Made by a program: the position numbers and the translations under genes. From the NCBI GenBank assembly GCA_964407285.1, contig CAYOVG010000090.1, positions 1 through 20,205 on the forward strand: a stretch of 20,205 nucleotides of DNA. The letters are read 5' to 3'. Under the pieces are notes generated by a model that did no database searches, was not told the DNA's origin, and saw nothing but the letters and a program-made list of their open reading frames with translations. Numbering within the stretch: position 1 is the stretch's first letter; every line of letters begins with the position of its first letter. Of the stretch, positions 6,842 through 13,404 are shown one piece after another. Source of the stretch: CAYOVG01 sp964407285. GTDB lineage: Bacteria; Desulfobacterota; Syntrophobacteria; Syntrophobacterales; Syntrophobacteraceae.

Positions 6842-8023
6842 TCACTGTTTCGCCCGAGCGTCCCGAATGCGCAGGGAATCGTGGGTGCAGATCGGGCAAA
6901 GAAGCACGTCGTCCTCTCCTTTGCGGCACTGGAACAGGACCAGATCGGCGGTTTCGGACCCGCAGACGGCGCAGATGGGAGGGGCGAAGTACTTCTGTTT
7001 GAACTTGAGGGCCACATTGACGAGGCCGATGAGAACGGGGACCTCCACCAGAGGCCCGATGACCGCGGCGAAGGCCTGGCCGGAATTGACTCCGAAAACG
7101 GCGATCGCGACCGCAATGGCAAGTTCGAAGTTATTGGACGCCGCCGTGAAACTCAGGGTGGTCGCCTGTCCGTAGGTGGCGCCGACCTTCTTCGACATGT
7201 AGAAGGAAACGAGGAACATCACCACGAAGTAGATGCAAAGGGGGATCGCGATCCGGACCACATCGAGAGGCAGTTGGACGATGTATTCCCCTTTGAGAGA
7301 GAACATGACGAGGATGGTGAAGAGCAGGGCGACGAGGGTCATGGGACCGATTCGCGGTATGAACCGCGTTTCGTACCACTCGCGTCCTTTCGTCCGGAGG
7401 CCGATGAACCTCGACGCCATGCCGGCGAGGAACGGAATGCCGAGGTAGATGAAGACGCTTTCCGCGATTTGCTTCATCGAGATATCGACGACGGCGCCGG
7501 TCATGCCGATCCACCGGGGAAGGACGGTAATGAAAACGTAGGCGTAGAGGGAGAAGAAGAGCACCTGGAAGATCGAGTTGAACGCCACCAGACCCGCGCA
7601 GTACTCCGTGTCGCCTCCGGCAAGGTCGTTCCAGACGATCACCATTGCAATGCAACGGGCAAGCCCGATCAGGATGAGCCCGACCATGTATTCGTGACTG
7701 CCTGAAAGGAAAACGGCGGCCAGAAAGAACATGAGGATGGGGCCGATTATCCAGTTCTGGACGAGGGACAGCGCCAGCACCTTGTAGTTGCGGAAGACCC
7801 GCCCCAGTTCCTCGTACTTCACCTTGGCCAGCGGCGGGTACATCATCAGGATCAGGCCGGCGGCGATGGGGATATTGGTGGTTCCCACCTGAAAGGCGTT
7901 GATGACGTCCTTGATGCCGGGGTAGAGCCAACCTCCTCCGACGCCTGCGAACATGGCCAGAAAAATCCAGAGGGTGAGATAGCGGTCGAGAAAGGAAAGC
8001 CGCCTGGAAACCGATTCCCTCAT
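6842..8023 (-). CDS. acr3: Arsenite efflux permease ACR3 with C-terminal cysteine-rich extension
   Basis: 393 aa. Residues 1-345 form the ten-helix ACR3 (BART superfamily) carrier, which expels As(OH)3/arsenite across the inner membrane. The conserved functional cysteine of helix 4 is present (C124 in GLARCIAMVIVWNDLAGGD), as is the glutamate in EVPVLIGLV (E327). After the last helix (about 322-340), most family members stop. Here ~45 more residues carry CAVC (351-354), C366 and CPIC (376-379), a zinc-ribbon-like pattern predicted on the cytoplasmic side. ATG 8023 has AGGAG about 9 nt upstream. The gene is third in the minus-strand ars operon, 95 nt after arsC. Confidence 0.93.
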   Translation of the reverse strand: MRESVSRRLSFLDRYLTLWIFLAMFAGVGGGWLYPGIKDVINAFQVGTTNIPIAAGLILMMYPPLAKVKYEELGRVFRNYKVLALSLVQNWIIGPILMFFLAAVFLSGSHEYMVGLILIGLARCIAMVIVWNDLAGGDTEYCAGLVAFNSIFQVLFFSLYAYVFITVLPRWIGMTGAVVDISMKQIAESVFIYLGIPFLAGMASRFIGLRTKGREWYETRFIPRIGPMTLVALLFTILVMFSLKGEYIVQLPLDVVRIAIPLCIYFVVMFLVSFYMSKKVGATYGQATTLSFTAASNNFELAIAVAIAVFGVNSGQAFAAVIGPLVEVPVLIGLVNVALKFKQKYFAPPICAVCGSETADLVLFQCRKGEDDVLLCPICTHDSLRIRDARAKQ

Positions 8024-8118
8024 AAAAAGCGCTCCTGTGTCGTTTGTTGCTTATCGCCGGCTAACCGCCGCCGGCTGCCGGTTTTTTACTCAGGTCCGTT
8101 GTGTTGCTGTCCCGGCGG

Positions 8119-8571
8119 TCATTTCGTCAATGCTTCGGGAAGCTTTTCGATATAGCTTTTGATTTCGTCGCGCACGCGCCTGTAGTGGGCCATGGCTTCC
8201 TCATCGCTTTGCGCATTCGCCGCGAGTGCGGGAGGGTCGTCAAACCCCGCGTGCACCACCCTGGTTTTCGCCGGGAAGAAGGGGCAGGACTCCCGGGCGT
8301 TGTTGCAAAGGGTGACGACATAGTCGAATTCGATCCCTTCCAGGGTATCGACGTGCTTTGACGTCTGGTCCGAAATATCGGCTCCGGCTTCGGCCATCGC
8401 TCTAACCGCTCTCGGGTCCACTCCGTGCGGGGCGACTCCTCCCGAGTACGCTTCGATGCTTTCGGCCTTCAAACGGCGCGCCCAGCCTTCGGCCATCTGG
8501 CTCCGGCACGCATTTCCGGTGCAAAGGAAAAGGACCTTCACCTTTTCGGGCTTCGTTCCCGTGTCATCCAT
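8119..8571 (-). CDS. arsC: Arsenate reductase, thioredoxin-coupled LMW phosphatase-like ArsC
   Basis: 150 aa, normal length for the family. The phosphate-binding loop CTGNACRS has nucleophile C17 and R23. The relay cysteines lie in TLCNNARESCP (C89, C96), and the acid-loop Asp is in FDDP (D111). These define the Bacillus/Staphylococcus pI258 type, which reduces arsenate to arsenite through a C17-C89-C96 disulfide cascade and is reset by thioredoxin. The glutaredoxin-linked E. coli ArsC is unrelated. AGGGAG precedes the ATG. The gene lies 27 nt after the Fe-S protein gene and 95 nt before acr3, so reduction and export are made together. Confidence 0.95.
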   Translation of the reverse strand: MDDTGTKPEKVKVLFLCTGNACRSQMAEGWARRLKAESIEAYSGGVAPHGVDPRAVRAMAEAGADISDQTSKHVDTLEGIEFDYVVTLCNNARESCPFFPAKTRVVHAGFDDPPALAANAQSDEEAMAHYRRVRDEIKSYIEKLPEALTK

Positions 8572-8598
8572 GTTGCCGTTCTCCCTCTTTTCCAGTTC

Positions 8599-9120
8599 TC
8601 ATTCGAACTGGAATTGTCCAAGGTATGCGTTCAGTTTAATTTTACCGTCCTCGTTCAACGCCGGACAGTCCCCGGCTTCTTTTCCTCCTTCGGCCGCCTG
8701 TGCGGCGAAAACCATGCACGTGGGCTGACCGCACTCACGGCAATTGGTCTTCGGGAGCAGCTTGAGGATTTCGATCACTTTCGGTCTGGGGGCGGCTTCG
8801 AATCGCGGTTGGATTTCACTCCGCCGGTCCCAGGCATCGTTGATTTCCTTCTTGAGCCATTCGATGATCTTCTCGCCCTCCGTTTCGTCTCTCAGGGCAT
8901 TCACGCAGATCATGCCGGGATGCACGGCGATGAGCTTACCATGCACCCTGAAGGAGACGGAAGGGGGGTCCGTGGTGTACTGAAAGCTGCCGAGCACCGC
9001 GTTGAGGTAGGGGATCACCTCGCTTATGTCCTCATCGAGGTGCGCTATACAGTGCACCGATTCGGCCTCGGGTCGGCATTCCGGTCGAACGATTTCCTTG
9101 CGGTAGCCTCTGAGCAGCAT
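8599..9120 (-). CDS. Fe-S cluster (Fes/DUF-type) protein leading the ars operon
   Basis: The frame could start further upstream, but ATG 9120 has GGAGGT at 9127-9132 (6 nt away), giving 173 aa. The C-terminal third carries NCRECGQPTC followed by C152: cysteines 127, 130, 135 and 152 in the CxxC-x4-C-x16-C pattern of the small 4Fe-4S 'Fes' domain found in corrinoid/CO-metabolism and related anaerobic proteins. The N-terminal ~100 residues (RGYRKEIVRPECRPEAE..., with HPGMICVN) are not recognised and hold further Cys/His (C15, H23, C24, C72). Placement as first gene before arsC and acr3 suggests a role in arsenic handling, for example as electron donor or metalloid-binding accessory, but that is inference. 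Confidence 0.82.
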   Translation of the reverse strand: MLLRGYRKEIVRPECRPEAESVHCIAHLDEDISEVIPYLNAVLGSFQYTTDPPSVSFRVHGKLIAVHPGMICVNALRDETEGEKIIEWLKKEINDAWDRRSEIQPRFEAAPRPKVIEILKLLPKTNCRECGQPTCMVFAAQAAEGGKEAGDCPALNEDGKIKLNAYLGQFQFE

Positions 9121-9386
9121 GGAACGACCTCCTTCCTCCAGGGGGGGAAATGGAAACGGCCGGTCGGGACGTACCCGAACGGTCAAAGCACCTGTGATCG
9201 CAATTACGCAAGCAACCGGTAACGGGTCTTTTGTCCTTCGGACCCAGGCAAATCGTCGCCTGGACTACCCAATCCTTTATGCTTTCGGAATGTACTTTCT
9301 TCCGGTTCTTCGGCTCGTTCTTTCTTCGCTGCTTATCTCACAACTATTCCCTCTCTTCTCCCGCCCGATTCCGCACCATATCGACA
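9121..9386 (-). promoter_or_regulatory. Long 5' leader of the ars operon with small hairpins
   Basis: About 260 nt separate the predicted start site near 9386 from the first ATG (9120). The leader holds CCAGGC/GCCTGG (9244-9263) and an overlapping GGGTC/GACCC stem with inner GTCC/GGAC (9224-9245). The two share bases 9244-9245, so they cannot form together. No known riboswitch was recognised. The ribosome site GGAGGT sits at the 3' end. Confidence 0.35.
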
Positions 9387-9425
9387 GTCGGGAATATAGC
9401 CGTCATATCGACGACAGTCAATATA
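9380..9425. promoter_or_regulatory. Operator-like repeats overlapping the ars promoter
   Basis: ATATCGAC-N4-GTCAATAT (9405-9424) is an inverted repeat with 7 of 8 matching arm positions and covers the -35 box and part of the spacer. A second related copy, ATATCGAC-A-GTC...AATAT (about 9378-9398), runs from the -10 box into the start site. AT-rich dyads over the core promoter fit an ArsR/SmtB-type repressor. No arsR gene is adjacent, so the regulator is not identified. Confidence 0.5.
9393..9421 (-). promoter_or_regulatory. Sigma-70 type promoter of the ars operon
   Basis: On the minus strand TTGACT (9416-9421) and TATATT (9393-9398) are separated by exactly 17 nt. It is the best sigma-70-like match in the window and points into the Fe-S protein/arsC/acr3 operon. 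Confidence 0.75.
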
Positions 9426-9641
9426 ATTCTTGCATGGATGATGAAAGGACTGGAGTATGTTACATTTTGGAGACAAAGCCTTGAAATGCATGAAGCCGGG
9501 GCAATGGAGGCGGGAGCGGGGGTTGAGAACCGTGCAAATCGCCGTTCATGGATATGGGAGGTTTGTGGCCGCGGGGGCGGCGCCCGGGGGGTCGGGGACT
9601 ATCCCGGCGCATGGCGGGGCGCGGAGCGAACGGTATTTCCC
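9426..9641. other. Intergenic region upstream of the ars promoter, no gene called
   Basis: This stretch separates the ars promoter from the 3' end of the signalling operon. A plus-strand frame through 9457-9651 has a glycine/arginine-rich composition without homology that I recognise, and is not called. No terminator with a T-run is evident after the TAA at 9642. Confidence 0.45.
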
Positions 9642-11234
9642 TTACTTTTGAATCCTCAACACGCTGCAGATTTTCTCCTGCAGGGTGTGGGCCGAGAAAG
9701 GCTTCACGATGTAGCCGCTCACTTTCTTTCGCGCCGCCTCGACGATGTTTTCCTGCGTGGCCTCCCCGGTGACGAACAGGAAAGGTATCTTCTTCCACTC
9801 GGAGTTGTCCCGCACATGGCTCAGTAACTCGATGCCGCTCATTTGCGGCATGTTCCAGTCGGAGATCAGCATGTCTATCCGTTCTTCCTCGAGGACCTTC
9901 AACGCCGCCAGGCCGTTTTCGGCTTCGAAGAAGTTGGCGAATCCCATTTGCCTCAGCATCCGGATGATCATTTTGCGCATGTTTTGAAAATCGTCCACGA
10001 CGAGCACATTGCGCTCGCCTATCCTGGCAGCGCTCTTGAGCGCCGGTTTCGAATGGGCTCCGGGAGCCGGTTCCGGCGTTGGGGATGCCCCGGTCTCCGG
10101 TTCCACGCCTTTCAGATCCAGGATTACGGTGGTGCCGTCCTCCTCGGAAGTCTCGAAGCGAATCCCGCCTCCCAGCGTCCTGGCTATCAAGGCGGCCGAG
10201 TAGGTCCCCAGTCCGGTGCCGGACGCTTTTCCGAATGTGGCGTATTTTTCGAAGAACCGGTCCCTGATCGCTTCGGGCACGGCCCCCGCATTGTGAATCG
10301 CCACCGTGCGGTCGTGAGAGCCCTTCATGGATACCGTAACGGTCCCGCCTTCGGGAGACGCCTCAACCGCATTCTTTATGAGGTTGGCGAGCATGGAGTA
10401 GCAGAGCAACTCCTCTCCGGCCACCGGAAATTCCTCTCCGGCCGCCACGGGTCTTCCGTCCAGCTCCACCTGGATGCGCAGCCCTTTCGCCTGCACCGTT
10501 CCCAGGGTCTCGCCGCGGATCTGGTTGACCACCTTCAGCAGATCCACGGGTATGGGATGCAACTCATAGGCTCCGGACTCCATCTTGTAGATATCGAGCG
10601 AGCTGTTGACAATCTCCAGGAGCCTGTAGGCGGATTGCTCGATCATCCGGAGTATCTCGACCTGGCTCTCGGTCAGGCCCCCTTCCTGGATCAGCAGGTC
10701 CGGAGCCGAAAGGACCGCGTTGAGCGGCGTCTTCATATCGTGGCGCACGATTCGCTCCACCTCGTCGCGCAAACGGATGTTCTCGCTCAGGACGGTATTT
10801 TTCTCCTTGAGGCTCTCCCTGGCCAGCTTCAATTCCAGGTGATTCCTCACACGCATCTTCACGACGGGAATGTTGAAGGGCTTGCGGATGTAGTCGATGG
10901 CCCCCAGTTGCAGACCTCGCATCTCGTCTTCATCCTCACCCATGGCCGTGCAGAAGATGACCGGTATGTCCCTGGTGGCCGGGTCCGATTTGAGTTTGCG
11001 GATCACTTCGTAACCGTCCATGCCGGGCATCATGATGTCGAGGAGGATAAGGTCGGGAGACGATTCCGTCGCATGTTGCAGGGCCGTCTCTCCATCCATG
11101 GCGACCGTGACCTGATGGTCCTCGCCGAGCGCTTCCACCAGCACATCGATATTGGCCCTGGTATCGTCCACCAGCATCACCGTGCAGTCCAAGAGGCCCT
11201 TCGCCGCTTCCGCCGGATGAATCGGATGAGTCAT
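9642..11234 (-). CDS. Soluble REC-histidine kinase-REC hybrid protein
   Basis: 530 aa, no membrane segment. REC1 spans about 18-135 with phosphoacceptor D66 (LILLDIMMPGMDG) and K118. A coiled linker leads to the kinase: H165 in VRHDMKTPLN, N-box NLIKNAVEAS (284-293) and G-box GTGLGTYSA (339-347). After a proline/alanine-rich linker (380-405), a second, CheY-like receiver spans 408-528 with D459 in SDWNMP and K511. All catalytic residues are present, so it should both receive and pass on phosphoryl groups. ATG 11234 follows AGGAGAAGGGG. It is the last gene of the minus-strand signalling operon, 74 nt after the VWA gene. A chemotaxis-like or cytoplasmic relay target is possible. The partner is unknown. 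Confidence 0.9.
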   Translation of the reverse strand: MTHPIHPAEAAKGLLDCTVMLVDDTRANIDVLVEALGEDHQVTVAMDGETALQHATESSPDLILLDIMMPGMDGYEVIRKLKSDPATRDIPVIFCTAMGEDEDEMRGLQLGAIDYIRKPFNIPVVKMRVRNHLELKLARESLKEKNTVLSENIRLRDEVERIVRHDMKTPLNAVLSAPDLLIQEGGLTESQVEILRMIEQSAYRLLEIVNSSLDIYKMESGAYELHPIPVDLLKVVNQIRGETLGTVQAKGLRIQVELDGRPVAAGEEFPVAGEELLCYSMLANLIKNAVEASPEGGTVTVSMKGSHDRTVAIHNAGAVPEAIRDRFFEKYATFGKASGTGLGTYSAALIARTLGGGIRFETSEEDGTTVILDLKGVEPETGASPTPEPAPGAHSKPALKSAARIGERNVLVVDDFQNMRKMIIRMLRQMGFANFFEAENGLAALKVLEEERIDMLISDWNMPQMSGIELLSHVRDNSEWKKIPFLFVTGEATQENIVEAARKKVSGYIVKPFSAHTLQEKICSVLRIQK

Positions 11235-11308
11235 ATTCCCCTTCTCCTATCCATGTTCCCGCCTTGTCCATGCGATTTCGTATTAGATAGGCCGGTTTCA
11301 TCATGGAC

Positions 11309-12505
11309 TCAAAGCGAAGTTCTCCCGTCTCCGGAATTCAGGTACGCCACCGCGTTCCTGATGCCGTCGATGGTGAGGTCCTCCATGTGGAATATGAGCC
11401 CTATCCGGCGAATCGTGGAACTCTCCCGGTCCCACAGCTCCTTTTTGATGGGGTTCAGCCAGACGCTCGCCGGATAGGCTGCCCGCAATTCCTTGAGCCA
11501 CTCGATTCCGGGCTTTCGCTCCGTGTTGCCGATGACCATGGAGCCGTTGGCGGCCATCAGTTCCGCGGGGGCCATATTGGCGTCGCCTATTATGACGAGC
11601 CGCGTATTTTTCCCCTGGTTTACGAGCGTTTCCCACGGCGTGGGCCGCATCCGGGGAGGGTCCCGGTACGCGGTCCCGTAAACGCAATTGTGGAAGTAGT
11701 AAAACCGCACATCCTCGAACGAGTCCCGGATTCTACTGAAAACCGTCTTCACCGGCAGGTAGTAGGGCTCCATGGAATAGCCGCCGTTGTCGAGGAGCAC
11801 CACCAGCTTCAGGCGGTTACGCAACTCCCGCCGGAAGACGAGTTCGATCTCCCCGCCGTTTCCGGCCGTCCGGGCGATGGTTTCGTCCACATCCAGGTCG
11901 GTTTCGGGTCCCGTCGGCTGAAGGCTCTTGAGCGTTGCGAGAACCTGCCCCAGGTTTTCGTTGCGCATCGGGGCCTTGCCGCTGTAGTTCAGATATCTTC
12001 GCTCCTCCACCGCCTTCAGGGCCGTGCCGTGGAAACTGCGTCCGTAGACGCGGATTCCTCCTCCCGCTCGTCCGCCGTGCCCGAACGGAGATGTCCCCTT
12101 CGAGCCGGTCCACGCGCTCCCTCCGTGATGTTCCCCCTTCTGGGCGAGGATCGTCTCCCGGAAGCGGGCGAGCAGTTCTTCGGAGTCGAACTCCCGAAGC
12201 TCGTCCGCCGAGAAGACACCCTTCTCCAACTGCTCCCGCAGCCACTCCTGAAACGGCTTTCCGGCGAGCATTTCCTCCCAGTCGGGCATCTCCCGCCCTC
12301 CGGCGGCCCCGAAGAAGTACGAAGCGAAGACCTGCTCGAACGCATCGTAGTGCTCCACCCGCTTCACGAAGACGAGGCGCGCCAGCAGGAACAGGCCATC
12401 CATGTCCGAAACCGTCCCCCGGCCGAGAGCCCGGTAAAACTCCAGGACATACCTGACGCTTACCGGAATCCCCGCTTCTTGCAGAGCATAGAAAAAGCCG
12501 AGCAT
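11309..12505 (-). CDS. VWA domain (CoxE-like) protein, partner of MoxR ATPase
   Basis: 398 aa. The N-terminal half is helical (RALGRG, LFLLARLVFVKRVEHYDAFEQVF), as in CoxE/YehP-type VWA proteins that pair with MoxR ATPases. The VWA domain starts near residue 232: LKLVVLLDNGGYSMEPY carries the MIDAS-like motif, as DNGGYSM rather than the canonical DxSxS, and IGDANMAPAE (307-316) contributes a second conserved loop. A glycine-rich linker (125-160) joins the halves. There is no signal peptide or TM helix, so it is cytoplasmic. The gene follows the MoxR gene by 71 nt on the same strand. Such pairs generally remodel or activate a protein complex or load metal cofactors. The target here is not evident. 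The ribosome site is weak. Confidence 0.85.
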   Translation of the reverse strand: MLGFFYALQEAGIPVSVRYVLEFYRALGRGTVSDMDGLFLLARLVFVKRVEHYDAFEQVFASYFFGAAGGREMPDWEEMLAGKPFQEWLREQLEKGVFSADELREFDSEELLARFRETILAQKGEHHGGSAWTGSKGTSPFGHGGRAGGGIRVYGRSFHGTALKAVEERRYLNYSGKAPMRNENLGQVLATLKSLQPTGPETDLDVDETIARTAGNGGEIELVFRRELRNRLKLVVLLDNGGYSMEPYYLPVKTVFSRIRDSFEDVRFYYFHNCVYGTAYRDPPRMRPTPWETLVNQGKNTRLVIIGDANMAPAELMAANGSMVIGNTERKPGIEWLKELRAAYPASVWLNPIKKELWDRESSTIRRIGLIFHMEDLTIDGIRNAVAYLNSGDGRTSL

Positions 12506-12576
12506 GTGGAAACCCCTTTTTCTCCCGGTGTTCGTTCGGCGCTCGCCGCGGAACGGGGACCGGACCGCACGCCGGT

Positions 12577-13404
12577 CTACATGCGCGGCGGCTTCCGAAT
12601 TCCCTTGAACTTGACCAAGTCCCGCGTCCGCTTGAGGAGCGTCCCCACGTGGCCGAGGTCCTCCCCCGCTCCCGGCCCCTGCATTCCGCTTACGGTCATG
12701 GCTCCGATCCAGTCGATCAATTCAGCCGTTGCGGGTGGTTTCTCGAAGCTTTGCTCCCGCAGCCGGTAGAAGGCGGCCAGGGAGGCTTCCAGGAAGGGGG
12801 GCGGGATGTCCGGGTAGTGGAGCCGAACGATGCGGGCCATCTCCTCCTGCGGCGGAAACGGGATATAGTGGCAGAAGCAGCGGCGAAGAAAGGGGTCGGA
12901 GAGTTCGCGCTTTGCGTTGCTCGTAATGATTATGATCGGGCGCAGCCGGGCCGTTACCTTGTGGTTGATTTCGCGGATTATGAAGGAGCCGTCTTCGAGC
13001 ACGTCGAGCAGGTTGTCCTGCGTGTCCGAATCGGTCTTGTCGATTTCGTCGAGCAGGAGCACTCTTTTGTCATCGGCCAGAAAAGCCCTGCCTATCGGTC
13101 CGAAGCGCAGGTAGTCCCAAATGTCGTTGACATCCCGGCCCGTATCGCCGCTGCCGAACCGGGAGTCGTTCAGCCGGAGCACGGTATCGTATACGTAACA
13201 GAGTTCTTCGCCCTTGAAGGTGGACTTGCACCTGGCTTCCTCCATCTGCAGCCCCAGGGCGCGGGAAATTTCGAACGCGAGTCGAGTCTTGCCGGTTCCG
13301 GCCTCCCCCGTGAGCAGCAGGGGTTTCTCCAGGGCTATGGCAATGTTGACGATTTCCCGAAGTTCGGCGTTCAGGTAGTAGCGTTCGGTTCCTTCGAATT
13401 TCAT
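12577..13404 (-). CDS. MoxR-family AAA+ ATPase
   Basis: 275 aa, typical MoxR length. Walker A is GEAGTGKT (33-40), Walker B is LLLDEID (116-122), sensor 1 is TSN (161-163), and the arginine-finger region is DPFLRRCF (171-178). The insert with NHKVTARLRP is characteristic of MoxR/CbbQ-like proteins. It hydrolyses ATP to drive conformational work on a client, normally with the VWA protein encoded next. The ATG overlaps the stop of the hybrid kinase by 4 nt (ATGA at 13401-13404), with AAGGAG about 10 nt upstream, so its translation is probably coupled to the kinase gene. Confidence 0.92.
   Translation of the reverse strand: MKFEGTERYYLNAELREIVNIAIALEKPLLLTGEAGTGKTRLAFEISRALGLQMEEARCKSTFKGEELCYVYDTVLRLNDSRFGSGDTGRDVNDIWDYLRFGPIGRAFLADDKRVLLLDEIDKTDSDTQDNLLDVLEDGSFIIREINHKVTARLRPIIIITSNAKRELSDPFLRRCFCHYIPFPPQEEMARIVRLHYPDIPPPFLEASLAAFYRLREQSFEKPPATAELIDWIGAMTVSGMQGPGAGEDLGHVGTLLKRTRDLVKFKGIRKPPRM

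Noticed and set aside
6674..7705. Long plus-strand open frame (343 codons) opposite acr3
   Set aside because: It is antisense to a clearly conserved ACR3 gene. The composition (Asp/Glu/His/Arg-rich) is the usual shadow of a membrane protein in GC-rich DNA.
9457..9651. 64-codon plus-strand frame before the kinase gene end
   Set aside because: It is glycine/arginine-rich with no recognisable motif, runs into the 3' end of the opposite gene, and has no clear ribosome site.
9843..11477. Plus-strand open frame (544 codons) opposite the REC-kinase-REC gene
   Set aside because: All conserved motifs are on the minus strand. The plus frame has no recognisable domain.
11303..12769. Plus-strand open frame (488 codons) opposite the VWA and moxR genes
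   Set aside because: It spans two real minus-strand genes and their gap, a sign of a GC-driven shadow frame.
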